Source: Clostridiales bacterium (GTDB lineage Bacteria > Bacillota > Clostridia > Lachnospirales > Lachnospiraceae). From it: 64,000 bases of DNA. The notes under the pieces are model-generated. The model searched no databases. It was not told the DNA's origin and saw only the letters and a program-made list of their open reading frames with translations. Numbering within the stretch: position 1 is the stretch's first letter; every line of letters starts with the position of its first letter. Where the stretch lies: positions 62,001 through 126,000 of the forward strand of contig JAHABX010000003.1 of the NCBI GenBank assembly GCA_018376135.1, given 5' to 3'. This document shows, piece after piece, positions 1-7,854 of this stretch. The position numbers were made by a program, and so were the translations under genes.

Positions 1-311
1 TTCTAAGCCATCCCTTCTACGGCAATGTCCGCGAGCTGGGCAACGTTGCCGAACGGATCCGTGTGATGCATACGGACAGCTCTCCGATCACCGCTGCAGA
101 GATCACTTCCGCCCTTACACCGGAGGACGTGGATATGGAGCTGGATCATGATGGAGATACGCATCTTCTCTATTATCCGGCAAAGGACTCTGAATACCAG
201 CGCATCATGCTGGCGCTGCGGCACTGCGGCGGCAATCAGAGCAAAGCCGCAAAAGAGCTGGGCATCGATCGAAGCACGCTCTGGCGAAAACTGAAAAAGT
301 ACCAGGCATAG
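1..311 (+). CDS. sigma-54-dependent transcriptional activator, C-terminal part (partial)
   Basis: Only the last 102 residues are inside the window; the frame is open at base 3. The first visible residues, HPFYGNVRELGNVAERI, match the end of the AAA+ domain of bacterial enhancer-binding proteins (GNVREL motif). After a short linker comes a Fis-type helix-turn-helix (NQSKAAKELGIDRSTLWRKL) ending in KKYQA. The protein should bind upstream sites and hydrolyse ATP to open RNA polymerase-sigma-54 promoters. It converges on the acid-sugar TRAP operon, which carries a -24/-12 promoter near 6721-6736, so it is probably that operon's activator. The sensor domain is outside the window, so the ligand cannot be read. 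Confidence 0.9.
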   Translation, partial: LSHPFYGNVRELGNVAERIRVMHTDSSPITAAEITSALTPEDVDMELDHDGDTHLLYYPAKDSEYQRIMLALRHCGGNQSKAAKELGIDRSTLWRKLKKYQA

Positions 312-312
312 A

Positions 313-346
313 GAAAGGACGTGCATCTGCACGCCCTTTCCTTTCT
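313..346. terminator. bidirectional hairpin between the activator gene and otnC
   Basis: Stem 313-325 pairs with 328-340 (GAAAGG/CCTTTC ends, CGTGCA/TGCACG core, one A-C mismatch), followed by a T-rich CTTTCTT stretch on the plus strand. It sits between two convergent genes. Confidence 0.7.
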
Positions 347-957
347 TACTGGTCTATCTTCTCATAGACGCCATCCGTCTCGACCATACATGCGATCTTC
401 GCACTTTCCTCCAGCTCTTCTATGCCGTAGAAGGCATCCATGACGCTTTTTCCTCCCACGATACCGCCGTGGTTCTTGAGAAGGTATGCGTCTCCTTTAT
501 CAAGGCTGTCCTTAAACGCCTGGAAAAGCGTATCCGAACCCGGCTTTCCGTAAGGCACCAGCCCGATACTGCCCACCTTCATCTTCAGATATGGCGTATA
601 AGAAGGGATGATATCCTCGTCCCGGTCAAACCTGCGGCAGGACCAGAGCACCGCATAGGGTCCGTGAGTATGGATCACCGCCTGCACCTTTTCATCCTTC
701 TCATAATAATACTTATGAAGAGTCAGCTCCTTGCTTGCCTTCTTATCATTCTGAGGAACTCCGTCCAGAGAAACCACTGCAAAATCCTCCTCTGTCAGCG
801 TTCCGAAGCAGCTTCCGCTTGCCGTAATATAAATATTGCCTTCGTGAAGAAAGCTCATATTCGCAGAAGAACCACTGGTCTTCCCTCTCTCGAACAGGCT
901 GTGCGCAGCCCATACCGCATCACGAAGCTTTTTCTGCAATACCTCATCCATGATCAT
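346..957 (-). CDS. otnC: class II aldolase family, 3-oxo-tetronate 4-phosphate decarboxylase-like
   Basis: A 203-residue class II aldolase/adducin-fold protein. Metal-site residues are visible: Glu77 in KELTLH, His96 and His98 in IHTHGP, and His163 in KNHGG. In the OtnK/OtnC pathway this enzyme decarboxylates 3-oxo-tetronate 4-phosphate to a triose phosphate. The assignment rests on its direct coupling to the DUF1537 kinase: its first ATG overlaps the otnK stop (ATGA). A second ATG at 951 has better spacing from GAGAGG and may be the true start. It is the last gene of the TRAP operon. A fuculose- or ribulose-phosphate aldolase is the alternative. Confidence 0.8.
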   Translation of the reverse strand: MIMDEVLQKKLRDAVWAAHSLFERGKTSGSSANMSFLHEGNIYITASGSCFGTLTEEDFAVVSLDGVPQNDKKASKELTLHKYYYEKDEKVQAVIHTHGPYAVLWSCRRFDRDEDIIPSYTPYLKMKVGSIGLVPYGKPGSDTLFQAFKDSLDKGDAYLLKNHGGIVGGKSVMDAFYGIEELEESAKIACMVETDGVYEKIDQ

Positions 958-2222
958 CTACCTCTCTTCCCTGTGGACGTCATCTCCACTGCCCGTTCAA
1001 AGAACTCCGGCTGTCCAAAGTTGCCCGACTTCAATACCAGACGGATCTTCCGGTCCTCCATAGGCGTCATGACCGGAACTCCCGGCGCAATGCTTTCTCC
1101 AATCAGATAAGACCCATAACCAAGACCCTTGGTCACTGCCCCGGAGGTCTCTCCTCCGGCCACGATCACCTGTGTATAACCATCCCGGACCGCCAGCCTT
1201 GCCAGAGCCGCCATGGTCTGCTCCAGAATCTCAGCTACTCTTTCCTTGCCTTCCTTCTGATTTTCACGTACATTCTCTGCCTTGTCCGAGCTGTAGAAAA
1301 GAACTCCGTCCTTCCCCTCCAGCTCCCTCCAGATGCTTTCTGCTGTCTCCTCGCCGTTCATAAGCTTCCACGGATCGATCCTTCTGGTGGGATTTCCTGT
1401 CTGCTTATATTTCTCGATCTGTTCAAGAGTCGCTTTGGAGCAGCTGCCTGCCAGAAGCAGACTCTTTCCTGCCGCCTCCTCGCTCTGTACCTCTTCCTCT
1501 TCCGAAGATTCTGTATGCAGATAATGATTGCCCAAAAGCCCGGATCCGCCGCTCAGTAAAGGCAGCATGCCGAAACAGGAGTAGATCCACTCACCATGAA
1601 TATCCTCATAATAATCCGGAATTACATAAAAGTGCCCGCTGTCCGCTCTCACCGCTTCCAGCTTCTCCAGCACAAGCGCCCTTCCTGCCCTTAGCTCTTC
1701 TGCCGAAATACGGACACAGGGATACTTGCTCTGCTCCCTCATAAGCACGCTGATATCCGCATCCCACATAGGTGTCAGCGGATGGTTCTTCATATGCGTC
1801 TCATGCAGCGGCACGCCAAACACATAAAGGCTACCATCCCTGACCGTCCTTCCGTTGACCGGAAGAGACGGACACAGTACCGTATAAGGCAGATCCCACT
1901 TCTCCAGCGCAGCATCCAGAATCGGTCCGATATTTCCCTCCTTTGTAGAATCAAAGGTAGAACAGTATTTGACATATAGCTGCGGCGCCCCCTGCGCCTT
2001 CAGCCAGTCCAGAGCCTGCATGGACTGTTCCACTGCCTCCTGTACCGGAGCCGTCCTTGTCTTCAGTGCGATCACCACCGCATCACAGTCCTCATCCAGC
2101 ATTCCTTCCGGTATCTCGTTGTAAAGCACCGTTTTCATACCCTGGCTTCTCAGAAAAGAAGCCGCATCGCTTGCACCCGTGAAATCATCCGCAATGCATC
2201 CCATTTTTCGTATTTCGCCCAT
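954..2222 (-). CDS. otnK: four-carbon acid sugar kinase (DUF1537), 3-oxo-tetronate kinase-like
   Basis: 422 residues, the usual length of the DUF1537 kinase family. The N-terminal half opens with GCIADDFTGASDAASFL, the family's substrate-binding motif. The C-terminal nucleotide-binding half carries VIVAGGETSGAVTKGLG. Family members phosphorylate four-carbon acid sugars such as 3-oxo-tetronate or threonate in the cytoplasm, and the otnC product then decarboxylates the phosphate. The start follows AAGGAG with good spacing, 12 bases after the upstream cyclase. No dehydrogenase or isomerase of the known pathways sits beside it, so the exact substrate is open. Confidence 0.88.
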   Translation of the reverse strand: MGEIRKMGCIADDFTGASDAASFLRSQGMKTVLYNEIPEGMLDEDCDAVVIALKTRTAPVQEAVEQSMQALDWLKAQGAPQLYVKYCSTFDSTKEGNIGPILDAALEKWDLPYTVLCPSLPVNGRTVRDGSLYVFGVPLHETHMKNHPLTPMWDADISVLMREQSKYPCVRISAEELRAGRALVLEKLEAVRADSGHFYVIPDYYEDIHGEWIYSCFGMLPLLSGGSGLLGNHYLHTESSEEEEVQSEEAAGKSLLLAGSCSKATLEQIEKYKQTGNPTRRIDPWKLMNGEETAESIWRELEGKDGVLFYSSDKAENVRENQKEGKERVAEILEQTMAALARLAVRDGYTQVIVAGGETSGAVTKGLGYGSYLIGESIAPGVPVMTPMEDRKIRLVLKSGNFGQPEFFERAVEMTSTGKRGR

Positions 2223-2239
2223 TGCTATCTCCTTGCCTA

Positions 2240-2935
2240 TTATTCCTCTTCAATGGCAACGCAGCGGATCTGCGCACCATTTGCATTCTCCAATGCAGTC
2301 GGAAGTCCAACAAACTCGGTGTATTTTCCCTTCACCGCTCTCAGATTATGCATATACTCAATCATCATTATATCATACTTCAGGCAGTGACGGTGAGTAG
2401 TTAAATAACAATGTCTCTCATCCACGCCAAAACGCAGCTTACGAATATCATAATCCTGCGGGAAATCAAATCCGATCACATCCGGCTTCAGGGAGGTCAG
2501 ATAATCAGCCGCGTCCTCCGTCATATACGGAGCCTCATCCCAGTAATCATGAGACTGCCAGAAATCAAAGGCATTCTCCACTCCTCTGCTGTCTTCCCAG
2601 CAGGTCTTGATCAGAATGATCTTTGTCGCCTCATCCTCACCAAGGGCAGCCTTCAGCATCTCTGCCGTGATCGGCTGATTATCTTTTACATAGCTCACAT
2701 CCAGGATCGTCGCTTTTCCAAACAGCGTTGACAGCGGAAAATCATTCAAAGTCTTTCCGCCTGCAAACTGATGGATCGGCGCATCAATATGCGTATACCA
2801 GTGTGTCTGCAGCGGAAATCTGGTCACACTTGCCGGATCTCCCTTCTCCGTAGAGCATTTTTCAATAATTTCCTCTGCATGCAGGCATCTCCAATGCGGA
2901 ACGATGGGTAATGTTAAATCAATATACTTTTTCAT
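2240..2935 (-). CDS. cyclase family metal-dependent hydrolase (copy 1)
   Basis: A 231-residue member of the cyclase/kynurenine formamidase-like family. The zinc-binding signature HWYTHIDAPIH supplies His45, His49, Asp51 and His55. Such enzymes hydrolyse amides or lactones, so within an acid-sugar operon a ring-opening step is a reasonable inference. The ATG at 2935 is preferred over a GTG nine bases upstream because AGAAAGG lies at the right distance. It is a paralogue of the protein encoded at 3554-4234 (shared IDLTLPI/VDLTLPI start and the same metal motif) and lies beyond a hairpin that follows dctQ. Confidence 0.85.
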   Translation of the reverse strand: MKKYIDLTLPIVPHWRCLHAEEIIEKCSTEKGDPASVTRFPLQTHWYTHIDAPIHQFAGGKTLNDFPLSTLFGKATILDVSYVKDNQPITAEMLKAALGEDEATKIILIKTCWEDSRGVENAFDFWQSHDYWDEAPYMTEDAADYLTSLKPDVIGFDFPQDYDIRKLRFGVDERHCYLTTHRHCLKYDIMMIEYMHNLRAVKGKYTEFVGLPTALENANGAQIRCVAIEEE

Positions 2936-2965
2936 GGCAGTCACCTTTCTCCTTAACCTTATCCT

Positions 2966-3025
2966 ATAAAAAATACATCTCTACAGTCCTTTTGCGAGCA
3001 GGCTCCCACGGTCTGTAGAGATGCA
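2966..3025 (-). terminator. intrinsic terminator/attenuator inside the TRAP operon
   Basis: On the minus strand, 13 bases at 3025-3013 pair with 2986-2974 (ATCTCTACAG/CTGTAGAGAT core), followed by TTTTTTAT. It lies just after dctQ. There is no room for a promoter before the next gene, so the last three genes must be reached by read-through. Confidence 0.8.
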
Positions 3026-3047
3026 TTTATGCATGGCACTGAACGAT

Positions 3048-3542
3048 TTATTCAGCTTTCTTCATATTCTTGGAAGTCTCGATGATCTTAAATACTGCAA
3101 ACACAGCCATCAGTACAAATCCAATTAAAATACCAAAGCTCTTGATCCACACCGGATATCCGGTGATCGGGGTCGCCTCCCCTGTACCAAGCTGTCCGAT
3201 CATAGTCGTCCACTCCTGAACGATCAGGAGAACAGAAACGATCAGTGCAGCCACATACTGAATCAGCTTCATAATTCCATAAGGAACCTTTTTGCCTTTT
3301 TCCTTATATCCGTCCTCAATCAAAGTCAGCGAAATCAGCTCATCTGATTTGAATGCAATTCCTGCTCCGATAAATACGATCCACACGAACATGAGTCTGA
3401 GCACCTCGTCAACCCATGGAGTTGACCAGTGTGTCACGTTACGGCAGAATACGGAATAGGTCTCGATCAAAATCATCAGAACGCCGACCAGTCCGAGAAT
3501 GGTCTCCGCTGCTTTCATAAATTTTGATGAAAAATCCTTCAT
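3048..3542 (-). CDS. dctQ: TRAP transporter small permease DctQ
   Basis: 164 residues with four predicted membrane helices (about 15-35, 48-68, 90-110, 130-150), typical of DctQ. The motif WVDEVLRLMFVWIVFIGAG marks the family. DctQ pairs with the large permease DctM to import acids bound by DctP using an ion gradient. It is separated from dctM by dctP and a cyclase gene and flanked on both sides by cyclase genes, whereas in most TRAP operons dctQ and dctM are adjacent. SD TAGGAG precedes the ATG. Confidence 0.9.
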   Translation of the reverse strand: MKDFSSKFMKAAETILGLVGVLMILIETYSVFCRNVTHWSTPWVDEVLRLMFVWIVFIGAGIAFKSDELISLTLIEDGYKEKGKKVPYGIMKLIQYVAALIVSVLLIVQEWTTMIGQLGTGEATPITGYPVWIKSFGILIGFVLMAVFAVFKIIETSKNMKKAE

Positions 3543-3553
3543 GTTACAATCTC

Positions 3554-4234
3554 CTATTCTTCAACCACTGCTACCACACGTATCTGTCCGCCATCCGCAT
3601 GCTGAATATTCAGCGGAAGGCAGATCAGCTGGCATACATCTGCCCCGATACTCCACAGATTATGCATATACTCCATCTGCAGAATCCTGCCCTCTACCAG
3701 CACGCGTTCATGGCACGGCTGTACGATCTCATCTCCCGGCTTCATGGTACGGATCCTGCGGATATCATAATCCTGCGGGAAATCATATCCAACCACCTTC
3801 GGATGATAATCCCGGATCCAGATTCCCGCCTCATCGGTGATCCATGGTGAAGAATCCCAGTATTCCGTGGTCTTCCAGTCCACCTTTTTTCCCCGGTCGG
3901 TACGAATCAGGATCGTGTCAAAATGTCTGTCTTTATATTTTTCATTTGCTTTATCCAGCATCTGAGCTGTAATCGGTGTATTATCTCCCACATAGGACAG
4001 ATCCAGAACGAGACATTCACTGATTGCCCAGTCCTGGATGGGGTAGTCGTCAGACGTCTCCCCACCCGGAACAAAATGCAGCGGATAATCAATATGAGTG
4101 AACCAGTGAGATTCCAAATTGTAGGCAACACACTGCCATGGGTCATGGTTCTCATGAGTCCTCTTCGGGACAAAATCGATCCCGTAACGCCAGTGCTCTT
4201 CAATTGGCAATGTCAAATCAACAATTCGTCTCAT
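3554..4234 (-). CDS. cyclase family metal-dependent hydrolase (copy 2)
   Basis: 226 residues, paralogous to the 2240-2935 protein. The metal motif HWFTHIDYPLH gives His43, His47, Asp49 and His53. It begins with VDLTLPIEEHWRYG, the family N-terminus. The start is supported by GGGAGG seven bases upstream. It sits between dctP and dctQ, inside the transporter genes, so its substrate is probably the transported compound or its first product. A lactonase or amidohydrolase role is inferred; the family does not fix the substrate. Confidence 0.85.
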   Translation of the reverse strand: MRRIVDLTLPIEEHWRYGIDFVPKRTHENHDPWQCVAYNLESHWFTHIDYPLHFVPGGETSDDYPIQDWAISECLVLDLSYVGDNTPITAQMLDKANEKYKDRHFDTILIRTDRGKKVDWKTTEYWDSSPWITDEAGIWIRDYHPKVVGYDFPQDYDIRRIRTMKPGDEIVQPCHERVLVEGRILQMEYMHNLWSIGADVCQLICLPLNIQHADGGQIRVVAVVEE

Positions 4235-4259
4235 AATTGCCTCCCAGTCTCAGCACAGA

Positions 4260-5357
4260 TTACATTCCTGCCTGTACAGTCTCCAAAAGCTCTGCTGCCT
4301 TCGGGCTCACATCGGTAAATACCTTCCAAAGCGGTTTTGCGATCTCCTGGAACGCCGCCTTGTCCGGATTCTCCTCGATGGTTACGCCATTGTCAAGAAG
4401 GGTCTGCTTTGCAGTTGCCTGTGCCTCATCCGTTGCATCAAGCTGTGCCTGACGTCCAACCTCTGCTGCCTCTACAACCAGAGCTCTCTGAGACTCGCTC
4501 AGGGAATCCCAGCGAACCTTACTCATTGCCATATAGAATGGGGTATAGGTAGCGTCAGTCATGGTTACATACGGCTGAACCTCATAAAGCTTACGTGCAA
4601 CGATCTCATGCAGCGGGTTATCCTGTGCATCGATGGTGCCCTGTGCAAGGGAGGTATACAGCTCAGAAGCATCGATCTGGGTGGTCATGGCGCCGAATGC
4701 AGACCAGGTCTGGATCTGAATCGGGGAACCGAGCGTTCTCATCTTGATACCATCCATATCAGCCGGAGTCGCCACATTGCGCTTGTTGTTGGACAGCTCA
4801 CGGAATCCGTTCTCCCAGAAGGAAAGACCTACGATACCTACACTGTCGAACATCGCGTTGATCTCATCTGCCGCCGGACCGGAGGTTGCCGCACGTGCTG
4901 ACTCAAGATCCTCGAACAGGAACGGAAGCTGGAATACCTCGATCTCCGGAACAAGGCTGGAGAAATATGCAGTACCGGAAACGCCGATATCTACCGTACC
5001 CATTTTCAAAGCCTCAGTCAGAGAAGAAGCATCTCCAAGTGCAGTATCATAATAGGTAACTGCTTCCATGGTTCCATTGGAATTCTCAGTAATATAATCA
5101 GCCATTGCCTGAAGACCTACACCGGTAGGAGTATTCTCCGGAATAGATGCTGCGAACAGAGTCAGCTCTGCAAAATCTCCCTCTACAGCGCCTGTGGATT
5201 CACCGGTCTCTGCAGCTCCATCTGCGCTCTCTGTACTCTCAGTTTCTGTCTTCTCAGCCGGAGCCGGTGCAGACGTATCAGCGGAAGAACCTCCGCATGC
5301 GGTCGTTGCTGCTGCCATTGCCAGAACAAGGCCAAGCGCGATAACTCTCTTTTTCAT
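4260..5357 (-). CDS. dctP: TRAP transporter substrate-binding lipoprotein DctP
   Basis: 365 residues. A lipoprotein signal peptide ends at the lipobox ATTAC (Cys21), followed by an acidic, Ser/Glu-rich linker to about residue 65 and then a DctP fold. Family features include the central segment GIKMRTLGSPIQIQTWSAFG, where the Arg usually binds the ligand carboxylate, and the later QGTIDAQDNP. It is anchored outside the membrane and hands an acidic substrate to DctQM. SD AAAAAGGAG precedes the ATG. It is the second gene of the sigma-54-driven operon. Confidence 0.93.
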   Translation of the reverse strand: MKKRVIALGLVLAMAAATTACGGSSADTSAPAPAEKTETESTESADGAAETGESTGAVEGDFAELTLFAASIPENTPTGVGLQAMADYITENSNGTMEAVTYYDTALGDASSLTEALKMGTVDIGVSGTAYFSSLVPEIEVFQLPFLFEDLESARAATSGPAADEINAMFDSVGIVGLSFWENGFRELSNNKRNVATPADMDGIKMRTLGSPIQIQTWSAFGAMTTQIDASELYTSLAQGTIDAQDNPLHEIVARKLYEVQPYVTMTDATYTPFYMAMSKVRWDSLSESQRALVVEAAEVGRQAQLDATDEAQATAKQTLLDNGVTIEENPDKAAFQEIAKPLWKVFTDVSPKAAELLETVQAGM

Positions 5358-5388
5358 AATGCAATAATCTCCTTTTTATTTTCTATTA

Positions 5389-6675
5389 TTATTTTGCCAG
5401 ATTCGGAAGCAGAGTAACAATACCCGGAATCAGAATCAGAATGATCGTGCTCACTGCAATCGTAAGCAGCGGAATCGGCAGATGCGGAATGATCTTATGT
5501 ACCGGCTGTCCGCCAACGGAGGAAGCAACATACAGGTTGATGCCAACCGGAGGCGTTGCCAGTCCGATACAGAGTACGATAACCATGATAACGCCAAAGT
5601 AGATCAGATCAATACCATATGCCTGCGCCGTCGGAACAAAGATCGGAGCAAAGATCAGCAGTGCCGGAACTGCATCGATGAAGCAGCCTGCAACCAGAAG
5701 AATCAGGCACACTGCAAACATGAACACGGTTCCATTGGAAATATTGGATGTAAACATCTCAGCAATCGCCTGCGGAATACGCACACGGGTGATGACCCAT
5801 CCAAATACCTGTGTCGCAGCCACGATAAGCATGATGCCTGCAGAGTTCTTCACGCCCCCGTATACCAGCGCCGGAACCTCGGACCACTTCGTCTCCTTGT
5901 AAATAAAGAGACCTACAATCAGACAGTAGAAGCAGCATACTGCAGACGCCTCTGTGGGAGTAAAGATACCGGAGTAGATACCGCCAAGGATGATGACCGG
6001 AGCCAGAATCGCCCAAACCGCATCAACGAAGGATTTCGCAACCGCCTTCAGGCTGAATCTCACTCCGCCGCCTGTGCCGTATCCCTTACGGATACAAAGA
6101 ATAACTACAACAACAATCAGGATACCGCCAAGCAGAATACCGGGAAGAACGCCTCCCAGGAACATATCCGCTACAGATTCACCGGATGCAACTGCATAGA
6201 GCACCATCAGGGTACTTGGCGGAATGATCGGTCCGAAGATACCTCCCATGGTCTGAACCGCACTTGCGAATCCCGGATCGTATCCATCCTCTTCCATAGA
6301 AGGGATCATGATACCGCCCACTGCAGCCGTTGTCGCTGCACCTGCGCCGGTCATCGCCGCAAAGATCATACTTGCAAGAATATCCACGACTGCAAGTCCC
6401 CCAGGCATCCAGCCTACCAGGGTCTTCGCAAAATTGACAATTCGCTTGGAAATACCGCCGCTCTGCATCAGCCCTCCCGCAATTACGAAGAACGGGATCG
6501 CCAGAAGCGTAAAAGAGTCTACACCCTTTAACATCTGCTGCGCCACAATGATCAGTGGAATGGTCGGGCAATACAGGACCAGATACAGCAGAGAGGAAAT
6601 ACAGAGTGCAAACGCAATCGGGATTCCAACGAAAAGCATAACGAAGAATGAACCAACTAAAACTACTAAATCCAT
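5389..6675 (-). CDS. dctM: TRAP transporter large permease DctM
   Basis: 428 residues, many hydrophobic segments and the family landmarks FVGIPIAFAL, GAGAATTAAVG and PPVGINLYV. It forms the substrate channel of the TRAP importer. I start at the ATG at 6675 because AGAGAGGTGAC lies at proper spacing; an upstream in-frame ATG at 6693 lacks an SD. It is the first gene after the -24/-12 promoter, giving a leader of about 35 bases. The dctM-dctP-cyclase-dctQ order differs from the common dctPQM. Confidence 0.93.
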   Translation of the reverse strand: MDLVVLVGSFFVMLFVGIPIAFALCISSLLYLVLYCPTIPLIIVAQQMLKGVDSFTLLAIPFFVIAGGLMQSGGISKRIVNFAKTLVGWMPGGLAVVDILASMIFAAMTGAGAATTAAVGGIMIPSMEEDGYDPGFASAVQTMGGIFGPIIPPSTLMVLYAVASGESVADMFLGGVLPGILLGGILIVVVVILCIRKGYGTGGGVRFSLKAVAKSFVDAVWAILAPVIILGGIYSGIFTPTEASAVCCFYCLIVGLFIYKETKWSEVPALVYGGVKNSAGIMLIVAATQVFGWVITRVRIPQAIAEMFTSNISNGTVFMFAVCLILLVAGCFIDAVPALLIFAPIFVPTAQAYGIDLIYFGVIMVIVLCIGLATPPVGINLYVASSVGGQPVHKIIPHLPIPLLTIAVSTIILILIPGIVTLLPNLAK

Positions 6676-6720
6676 AATCGTCACCTCTCTCATGTTTTTT
6701 CTTTTCGTTTACTTTATATA

Positions 6721-6737
6721 GCAAAACCAATGCCAAT
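6721..6737 (-). promoter_or_regulatory. sigma-54 (-24/-12) promoter of the acid-sugar TRAP operon
   Basis: The minus strand reads TTGGCATTGGTTTTGC. The GG of -24 lies at 6734-6733 and the GC of -12 at 6722-6721, exactly 10 bases apart, as sigma-54 promoters require. The expected start is near 6710, about 35 bases before dctM. A sigma-54 activator gene lies at the far end of the same cluster. Confidence 0.85.
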
Positions 6738-6838
6738 CCCTGTTCTTTTTTACATTTTATTAAAAATCCTTCATTTTCAGCCTTTTCTTTTGTCTATTTT
6801 TCACATTTTGAATATTGCATTTTTTGCCCCTCGAATTT

Positions 6839-6868
6839 TGTCGCATTTTGTTGCAACACTTTGTTGCA
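6839..6868. promoter_or_regulatory. candidate upstream activator sites (TGTTGCA half-sites)
   Basis: Contains TGTCGCA at 6839-6845, the perfect palindrome TGTTGCAACA at 6849-6858 and TGTTGCA at 6862-6868. These lie about 105-135 bases upstream of the -24 element, the usual distance for enhancer-binding-protein sites. The rest of 6740-7042 holds only AT-rich sequence and a C8 run near 6890. Confidence 0.6.
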
Positions 6869-7042
6869 TATACTACAGGTAGCAAATACCCCCCCCCGGT
6901 TTCATTTGCGTTTCACACGTTACATTTTGTCTCATTAGTGTTTCCCGACAAAAAAGCTCTGAACAGAAAGGTTTTTCATATTTTGATAGATTTCTTCCGG
7001 GAGCAATGCTACAATAAAGCAAAGCAAAAGGAGGACCTATTC

Positions 7043-7456
7043 ATGTACTACACTTACGACCCTGAAAACTCGATCAAAGTACCCGCTCCCTTCGGAAGAG
7101 CAATGACTCCCATGTTCATGGGTGACGACCCGATCATCACAGAAACCAACTTTTCTGTACATATGACCGAATGGGATCCGGGCTGCAGCGTTGACAACCA
7201 TATCCATGATTCCGCCATGGAAGCCATGTACTGTATCTCCGGAAGCGGAGTCGCTCAGGTGAACGGGGAAGAGCACCCCTTTGTTCCCGGTTCCATGATC
7301 GTGGCGCCCCCGGGAATCACCCATCAGATCACCAATACCGGAACAGAGCTTCTGAGAGTTCTGTGTATCTTCTCTCCGCCAACTACCGGAGAAGGATTAA
7401 GAAGCCGCGCAATGGAAGCCGTTGCTGAAGCGGAAAGGCTGAATAAAGAAAAATAA
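7043..7456 (+). CDS. cupin-domain protein
   Basis: A 137-residue single-domain cupin. Likely metal ligands are His53, His55 and Glu60 in HIHDSAME and His94 in GITHQ; the second motif contains PGSMIVAPPG. The start follows AAAGGAGG, although the frame is open much further upstream. It is divergent from the TRAP operon and convergent with the HpcH aldolase operon across the intron. It could be a small sugar-acid isomerase or a ligand-sensing accessory protein; sequence alone does not choose. A TACAAT -10-like element lies about 30 bases upstream, without a good -35. Confidence 0.8.
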   Translation: MYYTYDPENSIKVPAPFGRAMTPMFMGDDPIITETNFSVHMTEWDPGCSVDNHIHDSAMEAMYCISGSGVAQVNGEEHPFVPGSMIVAPPGITHQITNTGTELLRVLCIFSPPTTGEGLRSRAMEAVAEAERLNKEK

Positions 7457-7500
7457 TTAAATAATCGAGTAGGAGGGAGTGGTAACTCCCATCCTCTCAC

Positions 7501-7534
7501 ACCACCGTGCGTACCGTTCGGTACACGGCGGTTT
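7501..7534 (-). ncRNA. group II intron domain V
   Basis: A 34-base hairpin directly downstream of the maturase stub stop codon, with a GC-rich lower stem, a bulge and a GAAC-type loop. It is the catalytic core of the intron RNA. Domain VI, with a candidate branch A in CCTACTCG, follows. Confidence 0.75.
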
Positions 7535-7854
7535 CAATAGTTGACGTGCAGAGACTGATAGGCTGTGGTTAGATCATAAAAACCCCAGTTTATCAGTCTT
7601 TCTTTGCTTAATGCCCATTGAACCGCCTTATTTCCAGCATTAAACCAGTATCCCTTGCGGTCGTAAGCAATCGTTGCCGCATAGTGGCTGTCTACCCCCA
7701 GTCCTATGAGCTTCCTCAGCCTTGTCCTGGGTAGTTTCCACTGTTTCCAGATACACATTCGTATCCTTCGGTACAGCCATCCATTCAACTTCTCTACTTG
7801 GTTCTTCATATCCGCTATTCCGTGTGAGCAGCTTTCTTTGTTTTCTGTACCCAT
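7534..7854 (-). pseudogene. group II intron reverse transcriptase/maturase, internally deleted
   Basis: 106 residues. About 20 N-terminal residues (MGTENKESCSHGIADMKNQV...) run directly into the C-terminal maturase region: NGWLYRRIRMCIWKQWKLP, RLRKLIGLG, RKGYW and NERLIN-like ERLINWG. The entire reverse-transcriptase domain (normally about 300 residues with YADD) is missing, yet the frame is kept, so the loss looks like one in-frame deletion. It lies in intron domain IV and stops against domain V. It cannot reverse transcribe; whether the remnant still helps splicing is unknown. Confidence 0.85.

Noticed and set aside
5482..6531. A 349-residue open frame antisense to dctM
   Set aside because: It is Arg/His/Asn/Asp-rich, typical of a reverse-strand frame over a hydrophobic membrane protein.
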